Origin: Candidatus Omnitrophota bacterium
GTDB taxonomy: Bacteria; Omnitrophota; Koll11; Zapsychrales; Aceulaceae
Length of the DNA: 30,037 nucleotides
Assembly (NCBI GenBank): GCA_029931885.1
Contig: JAOZRJ010000001.1
Coordinates: forward strand, 1,838-31,874
Reading direction: 5' to 3'
Shown here piece by piece: positions 9,224 through 16,220 of this stretch (the first letter of the stretch is position 1; each line of letters opens with the position of its first letter). The notes beneath the pieces were generated by a model. The model ran no database searches and was not told where the DNA came from. It saw only the letters and a list, made by a program, of their open reading frames with translations. A program made the position numbers and the translations under genes.

Positions 9224-11326
9224 TTAAAACATAAATAACATTTCAGCATACGACGGAAGTGGCCAAATATCTGTCGGCACCAACCCTTCTAACGCATCAA
9301 TTGGCTTACGCAATTTTTCCATTGCTTCCTTAGTTTTTATTCCGTTTTTCTTTGCAATTACATTCTCTAACTTATCAATCTCTACTAAAGCCGCTTCTAA
9401 TTGTTTAGTAATTTCTTTAAGCAATTTACGAGAAGCTGCTGATCTTGTCTTGTTAATAGTCTCAACTGCTCTAATTGTCTCAGCCAGCTGATCTTGATAT
9501 TCAATCACAACTGGTAAAATCATGGTCTTTGCCATATCGGCGGCAAGCCGACCTTCAAAATCAAGAATTGTCTCATATATTTCTTTATAAACTTCATATC
9601 GAGAAATCAACTCCTTCTTAGTTAAAACTTTTTGCCTTTCAAATAAAGCTAAAATTTCAGGTTTTTTCAAAGCTTCTAAAGCCTCTGGAGTATTTTTAAA
9701 ATTCGGAAGGCCCCTCTTTTTAGCTTCCTTTACCCATGACTCTGTATAATTATCACCATTAAAAATAACTCTCTTATGTTTTTTAATAATATCCTTTAAA
9801 AGATTCTGAATAGATATATTAAAATCTTTTTTTACCTTTTTATCTGCCTCTAGCGTTGCACAAATTTCAGATAAAACATCAGCAACAATTGTATTTAAAA
9901 CAATGTTTGGTCCTGCCAAATTTGCATTCGATCCAACAGCGCGAAACTCAAATTTAGCCCCAGTGAATGCAAAAGGAGAGGTTCTATTGCGATCTGTTGC
10001 ATCTCTTGGTAGCATTGGCAAAGAATCCACACCAATTACTAAAACTCCTCCTTTTTTTGAAGTTTTTGCCCCACCTTTTTCTATTTGCTCAATAATATCC
10101 GAAAGCTGACCGCCTAAGAAAATAGATATAATCGCTGGAGGTGCTTCGTGCGATCCCAAGCGATGATCGTTTCCAGCAGAAGCGATAGAGGCTCTAAGCA
10201 TTCCGGCATATTTATCAACAGCTTTAATAACTGCGCAGAGCATGACTAAAAATTTCGCATTCTCATGAGGATTATCTCCGGGCGCCAACCAGTTCTTTCC
10301 ATCCGGACCAACAACAGACCAATTGTTATGCTTACCGGAACCGTTTACGCCAGCAAAAGGTTTTTCATGTAAAAGGCAAACAAAACCATGTTTTTCTGCT
10401 ACCTTTTGAGCAATTTCCATACAAATCATATTATGATCAACAGCTAAATTAAGATTTTCAAAAACAGGAGCTAACTCATACTGCGCAGGCGCAACCTCAT
10501 TATGTCGCGTCTTTGCAGGAATACCTAATCGCCACATCTCTCGGTCAAACTCTTCCATAAAACCCATAATTCGTCTTTTAATAGCTCCAAAATAATGATC
10601 AGACATCTGTTGATGTTTTGCTGGCTCTTTACCAAAAAGCGTTCGCCCTGTCTGCACAAGATCAATTCTTTGATAATAATAATCCCTATCAATCAAAAAA
10701 TATTCTTGCTCTCCACCAAGTGTTGGATAAGATTGTTTTCCTTTTGAATTAATTCCGAATAGTTTTCCTAATCGACATACCTGCTTTGACAACACTTTCA
10801 TAGAACGCAGGAGAGGAGTCTTTTTATCTAAGGACTCTCCATGCCACCCAACAAAATATGTCGGAATACAAAGTGTTGCACTCTTAGGCCCTTCTTTAAT
10901 AAAGGCAGGGCTTGTTGGGTCCCATCCAGTATAACCACGAGCCTCAAAAGTTGGACGAAGACCTCCTGATGGAAAACTAGATGCATCTGGTTCTCCCTGA
11001 ATTAATTCTTTTCCAGAAAACTTTAAAATGACTCCTCCTTCTCCATCTGGAGAAATAAAAGAATCATGTTTTTCTGCTGTTGCCCCAGTTAATGGCTGAA
11101 ACCAATGCGTAAAATGAGTCGCTCCCTTAGAAACAGCCCAAGTTTTCATTGCATCAGCAACCTCATCTGCAATCGATGGGTCTAAAGTCCCTCCTAACTG
11201 GATAGTGGTACTCAAAGATTTATGTGCTTTTTCTGATAAATAATTACGCATAACTTTTAAACTAAAAACATTTTCTCCAAAAAAGTCTGCTACCGTCTCT
11301 ATTTTCTTGCTTGATTTCTCTTTCAT
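9224..11326 (-). CDS. glnN: Type III glutamine synthetase
   Basis: This 700-residue protein makes glutamine from glutamate, ammonia and ATP in the cytoplasm. The length and motifs are those of the large GSIII family, not the roughly 450-residue GSI. The nucleotide and glutamate sites are seen in [11 protein letters not shown] (near 330-340) and the region around [12 protein letters not shown]. An N-terminal GSIII block includes [17 protein letters not shown], and [20 protein letters not shown] forms the later active-site segment. The long C-terminal helical region (about 590-680) is typical. It starts at an ATG with AGGAG 6 nt upstream. Upstream lies a leader with its own promoter, ANTAR-type hexaloops and two terminators, directly behind the gene for a GAF-GAF-ANTAR protein. 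Control by antitermination is therefore likely. Confidence 0.97.
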   Translation of the reverse strand: MKEKSSKKIETVADFFGENVFSLKVMRNYLSEKAHKSLSTTIQLGGTLDPSIADEVADAMKTWAVSKGATHFTHWFQPLTGATAEKHDSFISPDGEGGVILKFSGKELIQGEPDASSFPSGGLRPTFEARGYTGWDPTSPAFIKEGPKSATLCIPTYFVGWHGESLDKKTPLLRSMKVLSKQVCRLGKLFGINSKGKQSYPTLGGEQEYFLIDRDYYYQRIDLVQTGRTLFGKEPAKHQQMSDHYFGAIKRRIMGFMEEFDREMWRLGIPAKTRHNEVAPAQYELAPVFENLNLAVDHNMICMEIAQKVAEKHGFVCLLHEKPFAGVNGSGKHNNWSVVGPDGKNWLAPGDNPHENAKFLVMLCAVIKAVDKYAGMLRASIASAGNDHRLGSHEAPPAIISIFLGGQLSDIIEQIEKGGAKTSKKGGVLVIGVDSLPMLPRDATDRNRTSPFAFTGAKFEFRAVGSNANLAGPNIVLNTIVADVLSEICATLEADKKVKKDFNISIQNLLKDIIKKHKRVIFNGDNYTESWVKEAKKRGLPNFKNTPEALEALKKPEILALFERQKVLTKKELISRYEVYKEIYETILDFEGRLAADMAKTMILPVVIEYQDQLAETIRAVETINKTRSAASRKLLKEITKQLEAALVEIDKLENVIAKKNGIKTKEAMEKLRKPIDALEGLVPTDIWPLPSYAEMLFMF

Positions 11327-11394
11327 CTCTTTCTCCTCATTTAAAAACCATAATTCAAATTATTTTCTATTAAGCTCTTGCATGTTTCTTTCCT

Positions 11395-11437
11395 AAATAA
11401 AAAATCCAGCATAATTCTTTTTGAGAATAGCGCCAGA
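11395..11437 (-). terminator. Intrinsic terminator 2 in the glnN leader
   Basis: The minus-strand stem is TCTGGCG (11431-11437) with TGCTGGA (11405-11411), a 2x2 internal loop, then ATTCT (11424-11428) with AGAAT (11414-11418) around loop CAAAA. TTTTTTATTT follows. The base of the stem overlaps the 3' arm of the preceding AATGAC hairpin, so the two folds exclude each other. Confidence 0.6.
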
Positions 11438-11448
11438 CGTCATTGCCC
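11435..11448 (-). promoter_or_regulatory. ANTAR-type hexaloop hairpin, second P1-like copy
   Basis: GGGC-AATGAC-GTCT: a 4-bp stem (two G-U pairs) with a hexaloop showing A1 and G4. It is nearly the same as the first P1 hairpin. Its 3' arm is shared with terminator 2. Confidence 0.5.
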
Positions 11449-11450
11449 TT

Positions 11451-11489
11451 AAAACAAAAACCCCCTCGACCCATCATTAGATCAAGAGG
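11451..11489 (-). terminator. Intrinsic terminator 1 / ANTAR P2 hairpin in the glnN leader
   Basis: An 11-pair stem joins CCTCTTGATCT (11479-11489) with GGGTCGAGGGG (11462-11472) around the hexaloop AATGAT (11473-11478, A1 and G4 present). TTTTTGTTTT follows. The same element could act as the second ANTAR hairpin and as a terminator; the two outermost bases compete with the P1 hairpin. Confidence 0.65.
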
Positions 11490-11501
11490 ACTTCGTTGCC
11501 C
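11488..11501 (-). promoter_or_regulatory. ANTAR-type hexaloop hairpin P1
   Basis: GGGC-AACGAA-GTCC: a 4-bp stem closed next to the loop by a C-G pair, with a hexaloop carrying A1 and G4. It starts only about 8 nt after the predicted transcription start and runs straight into the P2/terminator stem. Confidence 0.55.
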
Positions 11502-11514
11502 AAACCACAATTTA

Positions 11515-11543
11515 AAGATACAATTAATCATTATTTTTGTCAA
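11515..11543 (-). promoter_or_regulatory. Sigma-70-type promoter of glnN
   Basis: A perfect -35 TTGACA (11538-11543), a 17-nt spacer and TATCTT (11515-11520) lie between the ANTAR gene and the leader hairpins. The start is expected near 11508. The promoter lets glnN be transcribed separately from the regulator, with the leader deciding read-through. Confidence 0.75.
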
Positions 11544-11564
11544 ATATTTTTTAAAAAACACTTT

Positions 11565-12785
11565 TTAGAGGTCTCCAATTAAAATAATCGATTCTGAAAT
11601 CTCTTTCATCGTCCGACAAGAATCCATACTCTTTTTATGAATCAATTTATGTGCATCCTCCTCACCTAACCCTTGCCTTCTCATTAAAAGACCTTTTGCG
11701 CGCTCTACAACTTTTCGAGTCTCTAAGGCCTCTTTGGCCTTAAGCGCCTCTTCCATTAATTTTGTATTTTCAACAGCTACTGCTGCTTGATTAGCAACCA
11801 TTTGCAAAACATCAACTTCTTCTCCGCTAAACACATGTGAATCTTTTGTATAAACATTAATAACCCCTATAATTCTATCTTTAACAATCATTGGAACCGA
11901 CAACATAGAACTCAAGCCTTCCTTATCCGCAAGATCTCTATACGCATATTTCTTTTCCTTGCGTACATCAAAATACATTTTGGCTTTTTTAGCTTTCACA
12001 GCCTCTCCGCTTAAAGATCTATCAACCTTCACATTAGATTTTTCCTTATATTCTTCACTCAATGATTGCGTTGCCTTAATCGAAAGCTCTTTTTTCTTTT
12101 CATCTAAAAACATAATCGAACAAATCTTAGAATCCAACATTTCTGCTGTAACAACAACAATCAGATTTAAGATTTCATCCAAATAACTTTCTGAAGTGAT
12201 GGATTGGCTAACCTTCATCATCTTATCGAACTGAATGGCTTTCTTTTTTGCTTCTTCATAAAGACAAGCATTCTCTATCACACCGCTAACCTGTTTGGCT
12301 ATTATCGAAAGTAAATTTACAGTACTAGCTGAATATTCATTTGATTTCTTATTCTGAATGTTGATAACCCCGCTCACGCTTCCTTTATAAAGAATAGGAA
12401 CAGAAAGAAAAGCTTCATATTTATCTTCGGGTAAAATATCAAAATTCTTAAATCGTAAGTCCTGATAAGCGCTTTTTGTAATATGAACAGCCTTATTCTC
12501 CTTCGCAACCCATCCTGTAATACCTTCCCCTATTTTTAGGGTTATACTTCCTAATTCTTTTTTGTGTGGTGTTTTTGACGCCATCAGGGTAAGAATTTTT
12601 TTCTTGTCATTAAAAAGATATATTAAGACAGAATCTGCTTTTGTGATCTTGCTCACAATTTTAACTACTTCTGACAAAATAAACGTTAAATCAAAATCAG
12701 AACTTGTCAAATCAACAATTTTACGCAAAAATTGCATTTCTTGAGCTTGACTTATTTGCGTTTTCTTCTTTTTATATTTTGTCAT
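11565..12785 (-). CDS. GAF-GAF-ANTAR transcription antiterminator
   Basis: This 406-residue soluble protein has two GAF sensory domains (about 30-175 and 195-340) and a C-terminal ANTAR RNA-binding domain (about 345-400). The ANTAR signature is plain: RKVVERAKGLLMRRQGLGEE, then HKLIHKKSMDSCRTMKEIS. ANTAR proteins bind paired hairpins with A1/G4 hexaloops and prevent termination, often upstream of nitrogen-use genes. Most are switched by a receiver domain; here GAF domains probably bind a small molecule. The gene lies directly upstream of a leader with such hexaloops and glnN, so cis-regulation of glutamine synthetase is the natural reading. Upstream of the ATG is GGGAATAA, a modest ribosome site. 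What the GAF domains sense cannot be told. Confidence 0.92.
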   Translation of the reverse strand: MTKYKKKKTQISQAQEMQFLRKIVDLTSSDFDLTFILSEVVKIVSKITKADSVLIYLFNDKKKILTLMASKTPHKKELGSITLKIGEGITGWVAKENKAVHITKSAYQDLRFKNFDILPEDKYEAFLSVPILYKGSVSGVINIQNKKSNEYSASTVNLLSIIAKQVSGVIENACLYEEAKKKAIQFDKMMKVSQSITSESYLDEILNLIVVVTAEMLDSKICSIMFLDEKKKELSIKATQSLSEEYKEKSNVKVDRSLSGEAVKAKKAKMYFDVRKEKKYAYRDLADKEGLSSMLSVPMIVKDRIIGVINVYTKDSHVFSGEEVDVLQMVANQAAVAVENTKLMEEALKAKEALETRKVVERAKGLLMRRQGLGEEDAHKLIHKKSMDSCRTMKEISESIILIGDL

Positions 12786-12860
12786 TTATTCCCTATATCC
12801 TTATAATTATGAAATATTAAGCTATATTCTATCATAAAAAAAGAAAAATACGAATCCGGT

Positions 12861-12879
12861 AAAGCCTTCTCCAGGCTTT
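12861..12879. repeat. Inverted repeat in the divergent intergenic region
   Basis: AAAGCCT-TCTCC-AGGCTTT is a perfect 7-bp inverted repeat with a 5-nt spacer. It lies between the divergent ANTAR and receiver genes and just upstream of the receiver promoter. It could be an operator or a weak hairpin; the T tract after it is too short for a good terminator. Confidence 0.4.
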
Positions 12880-12888
12880 TCTCTACCC

Positions 12889-12917
12889 TTGAATTATTTT
12901 TAAAAACGCGATAGAAT
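12889..12917 (+). promoter_or_regulatory. Promoter of the receiver-only gene; predicted leaderless
   Basis: TTGAAT (12889-12894), a 17-nt spacer and TAGAAT (12912-12917) end 6 nt before the ATG at 12924. Transcription should begin at or next to the start codon. No Shine-Dalgarno is present. Confidence 0.6.
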
Positions 12918-12923
12918 ACACTT

Positions 12924-13307
12924 ATGCCTACCAAAGAAACCAGAAAAAGAATTCTTATTATTGATGATGATCCTGTCCAAACCAAACTTCTAGAAAAAAG
13001 GCTCCCAGAAAATGGATATGCAGTCTTAACAGCAACAAAAGCAGCTAACGGCCTTCAATTAGCTATGGACAAATACCCTGATCTCATTATCTTAGATGTA
13101 ATGATGCCTATCATTAATGGCTACAATCTCTGCCAACTTCTTAAAAAAGAAGAAAAACATAAAACTATCCCAATTATTCTTTTAACCTCAAGAGATAAAG
13201 AAAAAGATATTGCAATCGGACATGATGTTGGCGCCGATGACTATCTTGTCAAGCCTGTCAATTTACCTGTCTTATTAGAAAAAATTAGAAGTCTTATTAA
13301 AAATTAA
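12924..13307 (+). CDS. Stand-alone response regulator receiver protein
   Basis: This 127-residue CheY-like single receiver has no output domain. The acidic pocket is DDD at 14-16, the phosphoacceptor is D58 (LIILDVMMP), and the switch Thr and Lys occur in LLTSRDK and YLVKPVN. It probably passes a phosphate or binds a partner. The divergent neighbour is the GAF-GAF-ANTAR gene; many ANTAR systems use a receiver as the switch, so functional pairing is possible but unproven. It is one of only two plus-strand genes in the window, has no Shine-Dalgarno and a promoter 6 nt upstream, and converges on the next minus-strand gene with a 1-nt gap. Confidence 0.92.
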   Translation: MPTKETRKRILIIDDDPVQTKLLEKRLPENGYAVLTATKAANGLQLAMDKYPDLIILDVMMPIINGYNLCQLLKKEEKHKTIPIILLTSRDKEKDIAIGHDVGADDYLVKPVNLPVLLEKIRSLIKN

Positions 13308-13308
13308 T

Positions 13309-13839
13309 TTATTTGCGATCAAAAAAAGGATTTTTTGATGTTGCACTTAAAGGAATTGCATAAGCAACTTTTACTCCATTACCTAAAACTCCCATTGCAA
13401 GAGCTGCTTGTCCAGCTGTATACATAATACGATTATCAATCCGATTATTAGCTGCAACACTAACTGCCGACCCAACAGCAATGCCTAAATCCCCTGTATT
13501 AAAAACACAAGGAATATCTTTATGTTGGTCTTTTTCTGCACAATTCTTGAATCCACACATTCCGCATTTTTTTAATCCTAAAGACTTTATCTTCGTGCCA
13601 AGAAAAACAACCGCATGAGACTTTAAAATATTATCTGCATCACGTGTAAACGCAGCGGCCTCATATTGTTTTCCCATTTCGTGCATCTTTTCAGAAATCT
13701 TTTTAATATCTTCTTTCTCAGCAATATAAAAAACAAACGTATCTGCCCCTCGTCCCTTAGGAGCTGTACGTGCAGCTAAAACCATTTTCTTTGCTATTTC
13801 CTTTAAAGTTTCTTCTTTTATTTGATCTTCATTAATCAT
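13309..13839 (-). CDS. DUF2148-type ferredoxin-domain-like protein
   Basis: This 176-residue protein matches the DUF2148 family (ferredoxin-domain-containing proteins of anaerobes) in its N-terminal KMVLAARTAPKGRGAD block and its cysteine group C92, C95, C100 and C111 (KCGMCGFKNC and a later PCVF). These four Cys could bind an iron-sulfur cluster. The C-terminal half (GIAVGSAVSVAANNRIDNR) is small-residue rich as in the family. The function is not known; a flavin- or cluster-dependent redox role is inferred. The frame extends to a GTG at 13845, but AAGGAG is placed ideally for the ATG at 13839, which is chosen. A TATAAT lies upstream without a clear -35. It meets the plus-strand receiver gene tail to tail. 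Confidence 0.8.
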   Translation of the reverse strand: MINEDQIKEETLKEIAKKMVLAARTAPKGRGADTFVFYIAEKEDIKKISEKMHEMGKQYEAAAFTRDADNILKSHAVVFLGTKIKSLGLKKCGMCGFKNCAEKDQHKDIPCVFNTGDLGIAVGSAVSVAANNRIDNRIMYTAGQAALAMGVLGNGVKVAYAIPLSATSKNPFFDRK

Positions 13840-13914
13840 AAACACTCTCCTTAAGTTAATAAAAATAATATAGCTTATTATATGCGAAACACTTCATTTT
13901 TGCATATTTTTTCT

Positions 13915-13943
13915 TTGGCTTTACCTCTTTATCCATGTAAAAT
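13915..13943 (+). promoter_or_regulatory. Promoter of the LhgO-like gene; predicted near-leaderless
   Basis: TTGGCT (13915-13920), a 17-nt spacer and TAAAAT (13938-13943) end 9 nt before the ATG at 13953. There is no Shine-Dalgarno in between. The transcript should have a leader of about 0-3 nt. Confidence 0.5.
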
Positions 13944-13952
13944 GAATATCAC

Positions 13953-15062
13953 ATGGACCAAACAAATATCACAATTATCGGAGCTGGAGCTATCGGCCTT
14001 GCCACAAGCTTTACTCTTTCTAAAACGCATAAAGATATCTTAGTTGTTGAACAACATGATTCTTTTGGAAGAGAAACAAGCTCTCGTAATTCTGAAGTCA
14101 TCCACGCCGGAATTTACTATCCAAAAGACTCTTTAAAAGCTAAATCATGCATCAAAGGAAAAAGCCTTCTCTACGATCTCTGCAATCAGCACAATATTCC
14201 ACATAAAAAGGTTGGAAAGCTTATTGTTTCATGCAACGACGAAGAGTCGAAAAAACTTGAAATAATAAAAGGAAATGCTTTTGAAAATGGAATCAAAAAT
14301 TTACGCTTTCTAGGCTCGAAAGAATTTACTCAATTAGAGCCTAATATTAAAGCTCAAAAAGCCCTATTTTGCCCTGATACAGGAATCATTGATTCTCACC
14401 AATTAATGAAATTTTTCTATGAGAAATCAAAACAACAAGATGTTGATTTTGCTTTTAACATTAAAGTAATTTCAATAGAAAAACTTTCTTCTCACTACAA
14501 GGTAACCGTACAAGAACCATCTGGCGAACCTTTTTCCTTTGAAACAAAAATCATTATTAATGCCGCTGGACTTTTCTCAGATAAAATCGCACAAATGATT
14601 GGAATAAATATTCTTAAAAATCGCTATAAAATTCACTATAGTAAAGGGCAATACTTTCGCTTAGCAAATCCTAAAAAATTCTCAATAAACCATCTTATCT
14701 ATCCCCCGCCAAGTAAAACAGATTTAGGCATCCATGTTACGCCAGATCTAGCAGGAGGTTTACGTCTTGGGCCAGATGCCGAATATGTTGATAATATCAG
14801 CTATACGTTAGATGAAAATGATAAAGAGAAATTTCTTCTTTCTGTTTCCAGATTTCTAAAAAACCTTTCCGCAGAAGATCTCATTCCAGATACCGTCGGT
14901 ATGCGTGCAAAACTTCAGGCCCCGCAAGAAGATTTCAGAGATTTTATTATTTCTGAAGAAAAAGAAAAAGGTTTTGAGAATTTTATTAATTTATTAGGAA
15001 TTGAATCGCCAGGGCTAACTTCCTGCCTGGCTATTGCTCAGATGGTAGAAAACTTTTTATAA
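13953..15062 (+). CDS. lhgO: LhgO-like FAD-dependent L-2-hydroxyacid oxidase
   Basis: This 369-residue flavoprotein of the D-amino-acid-oxidase fold has the FAD-binding GAGAIG at 10-15 and an acidic ribose-binding residue in LVVEQHD. The segment SSRNSEVIHAGIYY (near 43-56) is characteristic of L-2-hydroxyglutarate oxidases/dehydrogenases. The second half contains the substrate domain and ends with GIESPGLTSCLAIA, close to the usual C-terminal flavin motif. It should oxidise L-2-hydroxyglutarate or a related 2-hydroxyacid to the 2-oxoacid, passing electrons to oxygen or quinone. Substrate is inferred from family resemblance. It stands alone on the plus strand, with a near-leaderless promoter, and its stop codon overlaps the thiolase stop on the other strand. 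Confidence 0.85.
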   Translation: MDQTNITIIGAGAIGLATSFTLSKTHKDILVVEQHDSFGRETSSRNSEVIHAGIYYPKDSLKAKSCIKGKSLLYDLCNQHNIPHKKVGKLIVSCNDEESKKLEIIKGNAFENGIKNLRFLGSKEFTQLEPNIKAQKALFCPDTGIIDSHQLMKFFYEKSKQQDVDFAFNIKVISIEKLSSHYKVTVQEPSGEPFSFETKIIINAAGLFSDKIAQMIGINILKNRYKIHYSKGQYFRLANPKKFSINHLIYPPPSKTDLGIHVTPDLAGGLRLGPDAEYVDNISYTLDENDKEKFLLSVSRFLKNLSAEDLIPDTVGMRAKLQAPQEDFRDFIISEEKEKGFENFINLLGIESPGLTSCLAIAQMVENFL

Positions 15063-16220
15063 TCGTTCAACCGCCATTGCTACAGCGCCACCGCCTCCAA
15101 AACAAACCGTAACTAATCCGATTTTCTTTTTTCTATCTTCTAATGCACAAATAAGGGTTACTAACATACGGGCAGCTGTTGAACCTAAAGGATGTCCTAA
15201 GGCAATGTCACCGCCAAAAATATTCATTTTCTCATCAGGGATTCTTAATTTCTGTTGTGTCAAAATTGCCTGCGAAGCAAAAGACTCTCCGACTTCAAAG
15301 AGATCAATGTCTTGAATCTCTAAACCGCTATTTTTTAGACAAGTTTCAACAGCGATCATTGCCCCCTCAAAAGAATCTTTGGGATCAAGAGCAATAGATG
15401 CATATCCTAAAACTCTTGCTTTAGGTTTTAGCTGATCATTCTTTACTACACAATCTGTTGCCAAAAGCACAGCTGCTGCGGCATCACCAGGAACCGATGA
15501 ATTACCCGCTGTAATCGTTCCATTCTCTTTAAACGCAGACGGAAGCTTTCCCATTTTCTCTAAATTAATATTTTTTCGTGGGCGCTCATCCTGCACAAGC
15601 AAAGAACCATCTTTCTTTTTAACGCTAAGAATTTCTTTATCAAACTTTCCTTCAGCCTGAGCTTTCAAAGCTTTTTGATGACTTTCAAATGCAAAAATAT
15701 CTTGGGCTTGCCGTGAAATCTTAAACTTTTCTGCTAATTGTTCGGCTAACTCACCCATATGCTGATCGCTCATGCCACACCAAAGCCCATCTAAAACAAG
15801 ACTATCAATAGGCTCTTTATCTCTTTTAAAGATTTGAGGACAATATGACGCACTCTCAACTCCTCCAGCAATAATATAACTGACATTATCACAAACCATG
15901 GCTTGAGCTGCCATGATAATTGATTGAAGGCCGGAGCCACATACACTGTTGACAAGAAATGCTGGTGTTTTAATATCTAGACAAGATAATGAAACGGCAT
16001 GACGAGCTAAATTTTGACCTGTTCCAGAAGAAACAGTGTTGCCAAGGATTATTTGATTAATGTGATTTTTTACAGATGTGTTTCGATCTAAAATACCGTC
16101 AATCGTAATAGCAGCTAAGTCCGCAGCTGTAAACTCTTTAAGTCCTTTAAAAGTGCGTCCAATGGGAGTTCGGGCAACATCAACAATATAGATATCTTTT
16201 ACTTCTCGCCCTATTTTCAT
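15057..16220 (-). CDS. Thiolase-family acyltransferase (acetyl-CoA acetyltransferase-like)
   Basis: This 387-residue protein has thiolase-fold length and landmarks. The nucleophile is C94 in NSVCGSGLQS, the histidine is H343 in ALGHPLGS, and the second cysteine is C373 in VTVCFGGGG. The usual NEAF motif, whose Asn holds the catalytic water, reads GESF here (G311). The family condenses or cleaves acyl-CoA thioesters; with this change direction and substrate are uncertain. Its ATG overlaps the GH65 stop by 4 nt (ATGA), so it is the last gene of the trehalose-type operon, an unusual partner. The C-terminus overlaps the oxidase gene by 6 nt through complementary stop codons. Confidence 0.85.
   Translation of the reverse strand: MKIGREVKDIYIVDVARTPIGRTFKGLKEFTAADLAAITIDGILDRNTSVKNHINQIILGNTVSSGTGQNLARHAVSLSCLDIKTPAFLVNSVCGSGLQSIIMAAQAMVCDNVSYIIAGGVESASYCPQIFKRDKEPIDSLVLDGLWCGMSDQHMGELAEQLAEKFKISRQAQDIFAFESHQKALKAQAEGKFDKEILSVKKKDGSLLVQDERPRKNINLEKMGKLPSAFKENGTITAGNSSVPGDAAAAVLLATDCVVKNDQLKPKARVLGYASIALDPKDSFEGAMIAVETCLKNSGLEIQDIDLFEVGESFASQAILTQQKLRIPDEKMNIFGGDIALGHPLGSTAARMLVTLICALEDRKKKIGLVTVCFGGGGAVAMAVERL

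Larger units (their letters stand above)
11327..11508 (-). promoter_or_regulatory. glnN 5' leader with tandem ANTAR-type antitermination elements
   Basis: The predicted transcript starts near 11508 and runs about 180 nt to the glnN ATG, ending in AGGAG (11333-11337). In order it holds: hairpin P1 with hexaloop AACGAA; a second hairpin with hexaloop AATGAT whose stem doubles as a U-tailed terminator; a second P1-like hairpin with hexaloop AATGAC; and a second U-tailed terminator. All three hexaloops have A at position 1 and G at position 4, the signature of RNA targets of ANTAR proteins such as EutV and NasR. An ANTAR gene lies immediately upstream. Binding should favour the small hairpins and let polymerase continue into glnN. 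The structure was folded by hand. Confidence 0.7.

Noticed and set aside
11370..11561. 63-codon open frame on the minus strand between the ANTAR gene and glnN
   Set aside because: It covers the promoter -35/-10 and the leader hairpins, has no Shine-Dalgarno, and its product has no recognisable features. The stretch is better explained as regulatory RNA.
12782..12985. 67-codon minus-strand frame ahead of the ANTAR gene
   Set aside because: It is antisense to the start of the receiver gene, spans its promoter, and has no ribosome site.
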